Under the pieces are notes generated by a model. That model was not told the origin of the DNA. It was given only the letters and a program-made list of their open reading frames with translations, and made no database searches. Below, in pieces: positions 1 to 8,033 of a DNA stretch of 49,502 bases (position 1 is the first letter of the stretch; every line of letters begins with the position of its first letter). Source of the DNA: Nonomuraea harbinensis. Its GTDB lineage: Bacteria; Actinomycetota; Actinomycetes; Streptosporangiales; Streptosporangiaceae. The stretch covers positions 1-49,502 of the forward strand of contig NZ_JAHKRN010000061.1 in assembly GCF_019396385.1 (NCBI RefSeq). Reading direction: 5' to 3'. The position numbers and the translations under genes are program-made.

Positions 1-11
1 GACTGAGGGGC

Positions 12-46
12 CGGTGTCCGGCGGGCGGGCCGCCCGCCGGACACCG
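12..46 (-). terminator. Perfect 17-bp-arm inverted repeat, probable terminator
   Basis: Positions 12-28 pair without mismatch with 30-46 around one central base. The repeat lies 8 bases past the stop codon of the isomerase remnant read on the minus strand. There is no T tract, which is common for actinomycete terminators. Confidence 0.7.
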
Positions 47-54
47 AGGGCGGG

Positions 55-783
55 TCAAGGCTGGACGTGGACCAGGTCCGCGCCCAGGAGGTCGGCCGTG
101 GCGCGGAGGTCCGCGGCCCGGTGGCCGGTGCCCAGGGCCCAGTGATGGGAGATGCCGGTGGCGCTCCACTCGTCGGTCCACTCGCCGGGGTCGCAGCCGA
201 AGTCCACCCGGGAGGTGGTGTTGCCGATCCGCAGCAGCGGCCCGTCCACGACCTCGCCCTCCGAGACGACGAACCCGTAGCCGCCGTCACGCGCCTGGCG
301 CAGCCCGAACACGGTGACCGGCCCGTGCTTGACGTCGAACTCGACCGACACGCCCCAGCCGCGCTTGCCGTGGTAGACGCCGAGCCCGCGCAGCAGCGGC
401 TTGCGGGCGCTGATCGCCAGGTGGGCCGGGCCGTCGTGGCCCATCTCGACGTGGCCGCGGTGGAAGTCGAGCGCCTGCAACTCCGTGAACGAGCCGCCGG
501 CGCCGAGCCGGTCCATGATGAGCATCGCCAGGCTGGTGCGCAGCTCGTACTCGCCGGCGGCCGGGATGCCGCGGGCGGTGAGCAGCGACGAGCCGAGGAT
601 CATGCCCGCGCCGAGCCGTTCGTGGATCTCGCCGTCGAGGCCGCGGTGGTAGTAGGCGAGGCTGTCCAGCTCGAAGTCCTCGACCAGCCGGTCCAGGCCG
701 ACGGACACCCGGGCCGCCCACGCCAGGTCGTCGTCGACGGAGGCGTCCAGCTCGAACACCTCGCGGTCGAGCTGCACGCCGTC
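55..783 (-). pseudogene. C-terminal remnant of L-arabinose/L-fucose isomerase-like protein
   Basis: About 240 residues read like the C-terminal half of the actinobacterial L-arabinose/L-fucose isomerase-like family (sugar aldose-ketose isomerisation). Recognisable segments include LAYYHRGLDGE, GSSLLTARGIPAAGEYELRT, EMGHDGPAH and the final HHWALGTGHRAADL. Family members are about 450-500 residues. Here the family-like sequence stops near base 780, at about VQLDREVFELD. Further upstream the minus frame stays open only as the antisense of an unrelated plus-strand gene. No start codon or ribosome site lies at the break, so the gene is probably a 5'-deleted remnant. Family assignment is from remembered motifs and is fairly secure; exact substrate is unknown. 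Confidence 0.65.
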
Positions 784-795
784 ACGGCTCCGGGA

Positions 796-1191
796 GCCCA
801 GGGCGGAGCCGCCTTCACCGGCCCGGTGCGGTTCACCTGCGGACCGGGCCGGATGCGGCTGGGCGACTGGGAGGAACGCGGCCTCGCCGGATACAGCGGC
901 GGTGTCCGCTACCGCACAACCGTCACGGCGCGTTCCGGGCCGGGCGTGCTCGACCTCGGCAGGGTCAGGGGCACGGCGGAGGTGACGGTGAACGGGCGTC
1001 CGTGCGGGATCAGGGTGTGCTCGCCGTACGCCTTCGACGTCGACCTGGACGACGGCGACAACGTGGTGGAGATCCTCGTCCTCGGCACGCTGGGGCCCTA
1101 TCTCGACGAGGTCAGCCCCACCCACTTCGTCTTCGCCGGCCAGCGCGTCAGCGGCCTCTTCGGGCCCGTACGGCTGCGTACTAGATCATGA
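796..1191 (+). pseudogene. C-terminal remnant of a glycoside hydrolase (jelly-roll sugar-binding domain)
   Basis: About 130 residues match the C-terminal jelly-roll domain seen in large actinobacterial glycosyl hydrolases of the rhamnosidase (GH106-like) and GH2-like types: LGDWEERGLAGYSGGVRYR, VTVNGRPCG, then SPTHFVFAGQRVSGLFGPV. Such enzymes are usually 800-1100 residues, so the catalytic part is absent. The recognisable sequence begins near base 796, just where the opposing isomerase remnant begins, so each gene has lost its 5' end at the same point. The stop codon overlaps the 3' end of the convergent DNA ligase gene by 11 bases. Not expected to encode a working enzyme. Confidence 0.6.
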
Positions 1192-2707
1192 GGGCGCGGA
1201 CCGTCCCGACCGTGTCGGCGTCCTCGGCGCGCTTGTCGGGGCGGTAGCGCAGGACCCTGGCGAAACGGAGGGCCATGCCGCCCGGATAGCGGGGCGACCG
1301 CTGCACGCCGTCGAAGGCGACCTCCACCACCAGCTCGGGACGGACGTGGACCGTCCACTCCGTGGTGGGGCCGTCGGCGAGCGCCAGGAAACGCTCCGTC
1401 TGCCAGGCGAGCAGCTCGTCGGTCAGGCCCTTGAAGGTCTTGCCGAGCATGACGAACCCGCCCGTCTCCGGGTCGCGGGCGCCGAGATGGAGGTTGGACA
1501 GCCTGCCCTCGCGGCGGCCGTGGCCCCACTCGGCGGCCAGGACCACCAGGTCGAGCGTGTGGCGGGGCTTGACCTTGATCCAGCCCGCGCCGCGCCGGCC
1601 GGCCGCGTAGGGGGACGACAGCGCCTTGACCACCAGCCCCTCGTGACCGGCCTTCACCACCTCGGCGAAGAACCGCTCCGCCTCCGCCACGTCGTCGGTG
1701 ACGAGGCGCGGGGTGAGCAACGGCGGGGGAACGGTGGCCGCGAGCCTCTCCTGGCGGGCCGCGTACGGAAGATCGAGCAGGTCGGCGCCCTCGACCCGGA
1801 GCGCGTCGAAGAAGAAGACGCTCAGCGGCGTCTCCGCGCGCAGGCGATCCACATCGATCTTGCTGCCGGTGCGGGCGGCCGTCACCTGGAAGGGGTGCGG
1901 GCGGCCGTCGGGGCGGAGCGCGATCACCTCGCCGTCGAGCACCGCGTCTTCCACGGGGAGCGCCAGCACGGCCTCCACCAGCTCGGGGACCCGCGAGGTG
2001 AGGTCGTCGAGGGTACGGGTGAAGACCCTGACCTCCGAGCCCGAGCGGTGGGCCTGGACGCGGATGCCGTCGAGCTTCCACTCCAGCGCGGCGGGGGCGC
2101 CCGCCTTCGCCAGGGCGGCGGCGACGCCGGGGGCGCTGCCGGCGAGCATCGGCGAGACCGGGCGGCCCACCTCCAGCCGGAACTCCTTCAGGCGCGGCAC
2201 GCCGCCCGCCAGCGCCGCCGCCCCGACCGCCGGCAACCAGCCGCGGAGCGTGAGCGCGCGGCGCACGTCGGCCGAGGGCGCCCCGGATGCCTTGGCGACC
2301 GCCTCGATCATCACGCCGTCGAGCGCGCCCTGCCGCAGCTCGCCGCCGAGCAGCTTGAGCATGAAGGCCTGCTCCTGGCTGGTCAGGCCGGCGAACAGCT
2401 CGTGCACCAGCGCCTTGCGCGCGGCCTGTGAGCCCTGGCCGGACACCGACTTGATCTTGGTGAGCAGGGCGTCGACGTCGGTCAGCGTGGCGGTCGCGGC
2501 CAGCTTCGGGCCGGGCAGGTCCTGGAGGGAGCGCCAGCCCACGCCGATCTGGCGCTGCGGCAGCTCACCCGACAGGTAGGCGATGGCGATCTCCGCCTCA
2601 CCCGGGCCGACCCGGCCGAGCAGCTCGGCCAGATGGCCGATCTTCCCCAGCCGCGCGGGCGTGCGCGCCACCGCCTCGGACACCCGGACCACGTCGATCA
2701 GTAGCAC
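1181..2707 (-). CDS. ligB: ATP-dependent DNA ligase
   Basis: The 508-residue protein seals nicks in DNA using ATP. The nucleotidyl-transferase signature KLDGIR puts the adenylated Lys at about residue 211, followed by the motif LDGEVIAL and the C-terminal OB-fold motif EGLVVKAL...WIKVKP. An N-terminal DNA-binding region of about 170 residues precedes it. Length and domain order match the LigB type of mycobacteria (about 507 residues), a second ligase besides the essential NAD-dependent LigA; it lacks the polymerase and nuclease domains of LigD. I chose the GTG at 2707 because the family begins LLIDVVRVSEAVA; the frame is open further upstream, but that stretch has poor codon use. Confidence 0.93.
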   Translation of the reverse strand: MLLIDVVRVSEAVARTPARLGKIGHLAELLGRVGPGEAEIAIAYLSGELPQRQIGVGWRSLQDLPGPKLAATATLTDVDALLTKIKSVSGQGSQAARKALVHELFAGLTSQEQAFMLKLLGGELRQGALDGVMIEAVAKASGAPSADVRRALTLRGWLPAVGAAALAGGVPRLKEFRLEVGRPVSPMLAGSAPGVAAALAKAGAPAALEWKLDGIRVQAHRSGSEVRVFTRTLDDLTSRVPELVEAVLALPVEDAVLDGEVIALRPDGRPHPFQVTAARTGSKIDVDRLRAETPLSVFFFDALRVEGADLLDLPYAARQERLAATVPPPLLTPRLVTDDVAEAERFFAEVVKAGHEGLVVKALSSPYAAGRRGAGWIKVKPRHTLDLVVLAAEWGHGRREGRLSNLHLGARDPETGGFVMLGKTFKGLTDELLAWQTERFLALADGPTTEWTVHVRPELVVEVAFDGVQRSPRYPGGMALRFARVLRYRPDKRAEDADTVGTVRALMI

Positions 2708-3062
2708 ACCGCTATCGTGCCTCACCACCACGACATTTCCGCAATCCCCCTTCGATTCGGCCCCCCGGAAGGGCGCGCGAATCCCGTACGAGAAAGAAAG
2801 AAGCACATCACCGACCCGGGAAGAACCCCGGCGAACGTACCCGGAGTCGGGACCTCGGGCGGATGTGGTGGACTCGGGGGAGAAGGCTCCGAGGTGGCGA
2901 GTGGCATCACCGGACGCGGGGGCCGGGGACGTGCGCGGTGGCCGGAGGACCGCGGCGGTCGTGCCCGGGACGTGGTGAATAGCCCGGCGGGTGATGTCGT
3001 GAAGCTTCGGGTGGAGGACGTAGGCTCCCGGCGGATGGGCCGGGAGCCGAGGGGTCGGCGGG
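2708..3062. other. Intergenic region, no gene recognised
   Basis: The 355 bases between the ligase start and the FKBP stop hold only overlapping open frames without recognisable protein features. The part next to the ligase should carry its promoter, but I see no convincing -10/-35 pair. The only clear element is the hairpin at 3023-3048. Confidence 0.5.
3023..3048 (-). terminator. Hairpin downstream of FKBP gene
   Basis: GGCTCCCGGC pairs perfectly with GCCGGGAGCC across a six-base loop, 14 bases past the FKBP stop codon in its direction of transcription. Probable factor-independent terminator without a T tract. Confidence 0.7.
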
Positions 3063-3437
3063 TCAGCTGACGCCGAGGAGGTCCACGACGAAGATGAGGG
3101 TCTCGCCGGGCTTGATGCGGGCGCCCGCGCCCGCGTTCCCGTAGCCGAGGTGCGGCGGGATGACGAGCTTGCGGCGGCCGCCCACCTTCATGCCGGCGAC
3201 GCCCTGGTCCCAGCCCGCGATCACGCGCCCGCCGCCCAGCGGGAACTGGAACGCCTGGCCGCGGTTCCAGGACGCGTCGAACTCCTCGCCGGTGGAGAAG
3301 GCGACGCCGACGTAGTGGACGCTGACCTGATGGCCGGGCTTGGCCTCGGGACCGTCCCCGACGACGATGTCCTCGATCTCCAGGTCGGCGGGCGGGTTGC
3401 CGCCCGGGAAGTCGATCTCCGGCTTCGAGAGTGCCAC
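3063..3437 (-). CDS. FKBP-type peptidyl-prolyl cis-trans isomerase
   Basis: The 124-residue cytoplasmic protein is one FKBP domain, which catalyses proline isomerisation in protein folding. It shows VSVHYVGV, the FDASWNRG stretch, FPLGGGRVIAGWDQGVAGMKVGG with the conserved Trp, LVIPPHLGYG and a C-terminal LIFVVDLL strand. There is no signal peptide. The GTG at 3437 follows an AGGAGC ribosome site with about six bases between. It has its own terminator and stands alone, divergent from the SDR gene. Small free-standing FKBPs of this length are common in actinobacteria. Confidence 0.95.
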   Translation of the reverse strand: MALSKPEIDFPGGNPPADLEIEDIVVGDGPEAKPGHQVSVHYVGVAFSTGEEFDASWNRGQAFQFPLGGGRVIAGWDQGVAGMKVGGRRKLVIPPHLGYGNAGAGARIKPGETLIFVVDLLGVS

Positions 3438-3504
3438 GAAGTGCTCCTGTTGACGATGGCAATGAACCCGACGACTCTACGCGGTCGGGATATCGTCGGC
3501 TTCC

Positions 3505-4137
3505 ATGACCGCCCCGACACCCGACGCGATCCTGCTCGACGGGCGCGTGGCCGTGGTCGCGGGGGCGGCGCGCGGGGCGGGGCGGGCGATCGCCGAGGCG
3601 CTGGCGGCGTTCGGGGCGCGGGTGGCGGCGTGCGACCGTGACCGGCCGCTGGGTGATCTGGCGATGACGGTGAGGCCCGGCGACGCGATGGCGGCGGAGG
3701 TGTTCGCGCGGGCGGTGGCCGACCGGTGGGGCCGGGTGGACGTGCTGGTGACGAGCGCCGGCGGCTTCGACGAGCCGGCCGCGCGCGACGAGCGGGCGGT
3801 GTTCGAGGAGCACTTCGGCCAGGTCACGGAGCTGATCCGGCGGATGCTGCCGCTCATGCGCGCGGGCGGCGCGATCATCAACGTGAGCTCGGGCGAGGCC
3901 CGGCGGGCGGCGGTGTACGGGGCGATGAGGGCGGCTTTGGAGAGCCTCACCGCGACGCTGGCCGTGGAGCTGGCGCCGCGCGGGATCCGGGTCAACGCGA
4001 TCGCGCTCGGCGGGCCGCCTCCCGGAGGGAAGCGGCCCGCGGAGGAGGCGGCCGGCGCGGCCGTCTTCCTGGCCGGCGACCTCGCCAGATCGGTCACCGG
4101 CACGACCGTGCGGGTGACGACGAGGGTCACCAGCTGA
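3505..4137 (+). CDS. SDR-family protein with degenerate active site
   Basis: The 210-residue protein has the Rossmann fold of short-chain dehydrogenases: VAVVAGAARGAGRAIAEAL near the N terminus (the usual TGxxxGIG is GAARGAG), VDVLVTSAGG in place of NNAG, INVSS, and the closing LAVELAPRGIRVNAIALG. It is shorter than the usual 245-260 residues. The catalytic YxxxK reads Y138-G-A-M-R142, so the Lys is Arg, and Ser129 to Tyr138 are only nine apart where about 13 is normal. It may bind a nucleotide without ordinary dehydrogenase activity. A TATCGT box eight bases before the ATG suggests a leaderless start. Its end overlaps guaB1 by 11 bases, tail to tail. Substrate unknown. Confidence 0.8.
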   Translation: MTAPTPDAILLDGRVAVVAGAARGAGRAIAEALAAFGARVAACDRDRPLGDLAMTVRPGDAMAAEVFARAVADRWGRVDVLVTSAGGFDEPAARDERAVFEEHFGQVTELIRRMLPLMRAGGAIINVSSGEARRAAVYGAMRAALESLTATLAVELAPRGIRVNAIALGGPPPGGKRPAEEAAGAAVFLAGDLARSVTGTTVRVTTRVTS

Positions 4138-5572
4138 TGTGGACCGGCATGCCCTCCGAGTAGCCCGAGGAGCTCTGGACGCCGACGACGGCGCGCTCGT
4201 GGAACTCCTCCAGCGTGGTCGCCCCCGCGTACGTGCACGCGGAGCGCAGCCCGGCCACGATCGCGTCGATCTGGTCCTCCACGCTGGGCCGGCGCGGGTC
4301 CAGGTACATGCGCGAGGTGGAGATCCCCTCCTCGAACAGCGCCTTCCTGGCCCGGTCGAACGGGCTGTCGTCGGCGGTGCGCAGCCGGACGGCGCGCGCG
4401 GACGCCATCCCGTAGTTCTCCTTGTACTTACGCCCGTCGGCGTCGGTGTGGGCGTCGCCCGGCGACTCGTACGTGCCGGCGAACCACGAGCCGACCATCA
4501 CGTTGGCCGCCCCCGCCGCCAGGGCCAGCGCCACGTCGCGGGGGTGGCGGACGCCGCCGTCGGCCCACACGTGGCGGCCGAGCCTGCGCGCCTCGGCGGC
4601 GCACTCCAGCACGGCGGAGAACTGCGGCCGGCCCACCCCGGTCATCATCCTGGTGGTGCACATGGCGCCCGGCCCGACGCCGACCTTGACGATGTCGGCG
4701 CCCGCGTCGACCAGGTCGCGCACGCCGGCGGCGGTGACCACGTTGCCGGCCGCGACGGGCACGTGCGGCCCCAGCGCGCGCACCGCACGCAGCGCGGTGG
4801 CCATCTTGTCCTGGTGCCCGTGGGCCGTGTCGACGACCAGGCAGTCGACGCCGGCTTCGAGCAGTTCCTTGGCCTTGGCCGCCACGTCGCCGTTGACCCC
4901 GACGGCGGCGGCGACGCGCAGCCTGCCGCGGGAGTCCACGGCCGGCTGGTAGAGGGTGGCGCGCAGCGCGCCGGTACGGGTGAGGATGCCGACCAGGCGG
5001 CCCGACTCGTCGACGATGGGGGCCAGGCGGTGGCGCCCGTCGTGCAGCCGGTCGAACGCCTCGCGCGGGGCGAGCCCGGCGGGCAGCGTGAGCAGCTCGC
5101 TGGACATCACCTGGGCGAGCTGGGTGTACATGTCGACGCCCTGGCAGTCGGCCTCGGTCACCACGCCGACGGGGCGGTTCTCCCAGTCGACGACGATGAC
5201 GGCGCCGTGCGCGCGCTTGGGCAGCAGTTGCAGCGCTTCGCCGACGGTGTCGTGCGGGGTGAGCACGAGCGGGGTGTCGTGGACGAGGTCGCGCTTCTTC
5301 ACCCAGTCGACCACGTCCGCGACGACGTCGAACGGGATGTCCTGGGGGATCACCACGATGCCGCCGCGGCGGGCGACGGTCTCGGCCATGCGCCGTCCGG
5401 CGACCGCGGTCATGTTGGCCACGACGAGCGGGATCGTGGTGCCGGTGCCGTCGTGCGTGGACAGGTCGACTTCGAGCCGGGACCCGACGGAGGAGCGGGA
5501 CGGCGTCATGAAGACGTCGCTGTAGGTCAGGTCGTACGGCGGCGCCATGCCGTTGAGAAATTTCACGTTCAT
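4127..5572 (-). CDS. guaB1: GuaB1-type IMP dehydrogenase-related protein (GMP reductase)
   Basis: The 481-residue protein has the IMPDH/GMPR TIM barrel with an inserted pair of CBS domains (about residues 95-210). The active-site loop reads GVGPGAMCTTRMMTGVGRPQ with the catalytic Cys, and there are ADGGVRHPRDVALALAAGA and KENYGMAS phosphate-binding and flap segments. In mycobacteria the GuaB1 family acts as a GMP reductase, returning GMP to IMP, while the true IMPDH is GuaB2. The start ATG at 5572 lies just ahead of the family's usual FLNG...PYDLTYSDVF opening; a GTG two codons later is an alternative. A CCCCC/GGGGG hairpin lies 36-52 bases upstream in the presumed leader. Purine salvage role is from family knowledge. 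Confidence 0.9.
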   Translation of the reverse strand: MNVKFLNGMAPPYDLTYSDVFMTPSRSSVGSRLEVDLSTHDGTGTTIPLVVANMTAVAGRRMAETVARRGGIVVIPQDIPFDVVADVVDWVKKRDLVHDTPLVLTPHDTVGEALQLLPKRAHGAVIVVDWENRPVGVVTEADCQGVDMYTQLAQVMSSELLTLPAGLAPREAFDRLHDGRHRLAPIVDESGRLVGILTRTGALRATLYQPAVDSRGRLRVAAAVGVNGDVAAKAKELLEAGVDCLVVDTAHGHQDKMATALRAVRALGPHVPVAAGNVVTAAGVRDLVDAGADIVKVGVGPGAMCTTRMMTGVGRPQFSAVLECAAEARRLGRHVWADGGVRHPRDVALALAAGAANVMVGSWFAGTYESPGDAHTDADGRKYKENYGMASARAVRLRTADDSPFDRARKALFEEGISTSRMYLDPRRPSVEDQIDAIVAGLRSACTYAGATTLEEFHERAVVGVQSSSGYSEGMPVHISW

Positions 5573-5664
5573 CCATCTTATGAGGTGACTGCTTCTACCA
5601 AACATTTCCCCCTTTCTCGGGGGCTTATGATCGGCCGGGATGCTCAATGGGGGATGGAGGGCGT

Positions 5665-6117
5665 GTGGACGTCACCGATCGGGACGAGATGATCGTCGTC
5701 GGCTTCGCAGTACGCACCACGAACGCCGACGAAATGGACCAGGCGCGGGCGAAACTGCCGGTCCTGTGGCGGCGGGCCGGTGCTCCGGGGGCCTTCGCCC
5801 ACGTGCCCAACCGCGTGGGGGAGAACCTCTACGCGGTGCTGACCGACTACGAGAGCGATCATCACGGCGCCTACACGCAGATCGTCGGCACGGCCGTGCG
5901 CACGGTGCCGCGGCTGCCTGAGGGCATGGTGGCGGTGCGGGTGCCGGCCGCCAGGACGCTCAAGGTGGAGGCGCGCGGCCCGATGCCGCAGGCGCTGGTC
6001 GAGGCCTGGCAGCAGGTGTGGAAGCACACCGAGTCGGGCGGCACGCCGGCCAGGGCGTTCACCACCGACGTGGAGGTGCACCACCCGGGGGGCGTCGACC
6101 TCTACGTCGCGGTCTAG
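5665..6117 (+). CDS. GyrI-like / effector-binding domain protein
   Basis: The 150-residue protein resembles the GyrI-like small-molecule-binding domain also found at the C terminus of AraC and MerR regulators: it starts with IVVGFAVRTTNADEMD, has a central TDYESDHHGAYTQIVG stretch with the typical acidic pocket residues, and ends with a VEVHHPGGVDLYVAV strand. It has no DNA-binding domain, so it is a free-standing binding module. I prefer the GTG at 5665 because GGAGG lies four bases before it; an ATG at 5647 and one at 5689 are alternatives. It faces the TetR gene tail to tail with a four-base overlap. Ligand unknown. Confidence 0.75.
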   Translation: MDVTDRDEMIVVGFAVRTTNADEMDQARAKLPVLWRRAGAPGAFAHVPNRVGENLYAVLTDYESDHHGAYTQIVGTAVRTVPRLPEGMVAVRVPAARTLKVEARGPMPQALVEAWQQVWKHTESGGTPARAFTTDVEVHHPGGVDLYVAV

Positions 6118-6641
6118 AAACCGAGCGCGGCGGCCGCGGCCTCGACCGCCGTCGGCTTGACCTCCTCGACGGGCAGGTGGGCGTACTCGACCGAGCAGTC
6201 GGCGAGGCCGCCCAGCGCGATCGTGGCCCGGATGCGCTGGGTGGTGGTGAGGTCGTCGCCGAGCAGCAGGGCGACGAGCCGCTGCCGCCATTCGATCATG
6301 CGCTTGCCCAGGTCGAGGTAGGACAGCACGGACAGCTCGCGCACCACCATGACGATCACCTCGCGGTGCCGCCAGATCATGTCGAAGTAGTCGTCGAGCA
6401 GCTCGCGCGGATCGCCGCCGGGCTCCCGGCCGGACACGAACCGCTCCATGTCGTCGACGAACGGCTGGACGATGCTGCGCACCAGGTCGTCGCGTGAGGC
6501 GAAGTGGTAGTAGAGGGCCGGTTTGGTGATGCCGAGCCGGTCGGAGATCTGGCGCAGGCTGGTGTTCTGCACGCCCTGGCGCGCGAACAGCTCGCGCGCC
6601 ACCGCCTGGATGCGCGCCCTGGTGTCACTCGGCCTGGCCAT
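6114..6641 (-). CDS. TetR-family transcriptional regulator
   Basis: The 175-residue protein has an N-terminal TetR helix-turn-helix (residues about 5-50: ARELFARQGVQNTSLRQISD followed by LGITKPALYYHF) and a helical ligand-binding part. TAGGGT sits six bases before the ATG on the minus strand, the usual distance for a leaderless actinobacterial transcript. It is divergent from the FAD monooxygenase, and the space between contains two near-identical candidate operators, so it probably represses itself and the oxygenase. The inducer is unknown. Confidence 0.92.
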   Translation of the reverse strand: MARPSDTRARIQAVARELFARQGVQNTSLRQISDRLGITKPALYYHFASRDDLVRSIVQPFVDDMERFVSGREPGGDPRELLDDYFDMIWRHREVIVMVVRELSVLSYLDLGKRMIEWRQRLVALLLGDDLTTTQRIRATIALGGLADCSVEYAHLPVEEVKPTAVEAAAAALGF

Positions 6642-6647
6642 GGATCA

Positions 6648-6721
6648 ACCCTAATCCTTACCTATCGTTAAGTAAGCCCTTGTGGCGGCCGCCGGAGGTG
6701 TTTTACCATCCGGTAAGTAAG
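6648..6721. promoter_or_regulatory. Divergent promoter region with two TetR-type operators
   Basis: Two 19-base copies of one pattern are visible: TTACCTATCGTTAAGTAAG at 6658-6676 and TTACCATCCGGTAAGTAAG at 6703-6721. Both are TTACC, four bases, then GKTAAGTAAG; the second contains the perfect inverted repeat TTACC-N4-GGTAA. The first abuts the TetR -10 box (TAGGGT on the minus strand, 6648-6653) and the second runs into the ribosome site of the monooxygenase. The starts are 45 bases apart. Binding by the adjacent TetR protein is inferred. Confidence 0.7.
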
Positions 6722-6732
6722 GAGGGATGTCC

Positions 6733-7962
6733 ATGCGCGTCCTCATCTCCGGCGCCAGCGTCGCCGGCCCCGTCCTCGCCTACTGGCTCACCCGCTACGG
6801 GTTCACCGTCACGGTCGTCGAACGCGCCCCCGCGCTGCGCAAGACCGGCGGCCACGCGGTCGACCTGTTCCGGCCCGCCGTCGACATCGCCGCCAAGATG
6901 GGCGTGCTCGACCGGATCAGGGCCAGGAAGACCGGCACCGAGCTGCTGACCTTCCACGTACCCGGCCGGTCCCGCCCGGTGCGGATGAGCACCGGGAAGC
7001 TCATCGCCGCGGTCTCGGAGCGGCACGTGGAGATCATGCGCGACGACCTGGGCGAGATCTTCTACGACGCCGGCCGCGACGACGTCGAGTACGTCTTCGA
7101 CGACTCCATCACGGCCATCGGCGAGGACGGCGAGGTGGCCTTCGAGCGCGGGCCGTCGCGCCGGTTCGACCTGGTGGTCGGCGCGGACGGGCTGCACTCC
7201 AACGTGCGCCGCCTGGTGTTCGGCCCCGAGGAGCGCTTCGCCACCTGGATCGGCGCCTACCTGGCGGTGGCGTCCGTGCCGAACTACCTGGGCCTCGAAG
7301 GACGCATGGAAGGCGTCTCGGCCGTCGACCGGATCATCGGCCTGTACTCGGCGGCGCACCTGCCGGACGCGCGGGCCGTCTTCCTCTTCCGCACCCGCGA
7401 GCCCCTCGACTACCACTACAGGGACGTGCCCAGGCAGAAGGAGCTGCTGCGCGAGCACTTCGCCGGCCTCGGCTGGGAGGTGCCCCGGCTGCTGGCCGAG
7501 CTGGACACCACGCCCGCGTTCTACTTCGACAGCATCACGCAGCTGCGCATGGACACCTGGTCGCGCGGGCGCGTCACCCTCGTCGGCGACGCCGGCTACT
7601 GCCCGGGGCCCGCCGTCGGCGGCAGCACCAGCCTGGCGGTGGTGGGCGCGTACGTGCTGGCGGGCGAGCTCGCCGCGGCGGGCGGCGACCCCGCGCGGGC
7701 GTTCCCCGCGTACGAGGCCGAACTCGGCGCGTACGTGCGCGGCAGCCGCGACCTGGCGCTCGGCATGGCGAAACGGCTCGTCCCCGGCGGCCGGTTCGAC
7801 CTGTGGGCGCTCGTCCAGGCGGCCCGCGTGCTCGACCACGTCCCGGACGCGGTCATCAGGGCGGCCGGCCGGCTCGGCGGCAGGAGCGCGCGCCTGCACG
7901 ACGCCGTCACCCTCAAGGACTACTCACCGTACGAGACGGCACGCGGCACGGCCCGCGCCTGA
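6733..7962 (+). CDS. FAD-dependent monooxygenase (PHBH/TetX-like)
   Basis: The 409-residue flavoprotein belongs to the aromatic-ring/tetracycline/rifampicin hydroxylase group. It opens with the dinucleotide-binding fold VLISGASVAGPVLAYWL, has the DLVVGADGLHSNVR motif in the middle and the FAD ribityl motif VTLVGDAGYCPGPAVGGS near residue 290. The ATG at 6733 is preferred since GGAGGG lies seven bases before it; an ATG at 6727 touches the ribosome site. The divergent TetR gene and operators suggest induction by a substrate or toxic aromatic compound. It could inactivate an antibiotic or act in catabolism; the sequence does not decide. Confidence 0.88.
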   Translation: MRVLISGASVAGPVLAYWLTRYGFTVTVVERAPALRKTGGHAVDLFRPAVDIAAKMGVLDRIRARKTGTELLTFHVPGRSRPVRMSTGKLIAAVSERHVEIMRDDLGEIFYDAGRDDVEYVFDDSITAIGEDGEVAFERGPSRRFDLVVGADGLHSNVRRLVFGPEERFATWIGAYLAVASVPNYLGLEGRMEGVSAVDRIIGLYSAAHLPDARAVFLFRTREPLDYHYRDVPRQKELLREHFAGLGWEVPRLLAELDTTPAFYFDSITQLRMDTWSRGRVTLVGDAGYCPGPAVGGSTSLAVVGAYVLAGELAAAGGDPARAFPAYEAELGAYVRGSRDLALGMAKRLVPGGRFDLWALVQAARVLDHVPDAVIRAAGRLGGRSARLHDAVTLKDYSPYETARGTARA

Positions 7963-8033
7963 CCAAGCGCGACCCGGGGAGCGGTGCCGCGCCCACGCCG
8001 CTTCGACGACCGGCTCGCGCGCGCGGACCGCGC

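Noticed and set aside
2717..3070. Plus-strand open frames in the gap between ligase and FKBP
   Set aside because: Gly/Arg-rich with no ribosome site or domain, and they cross the FKBP terminator.
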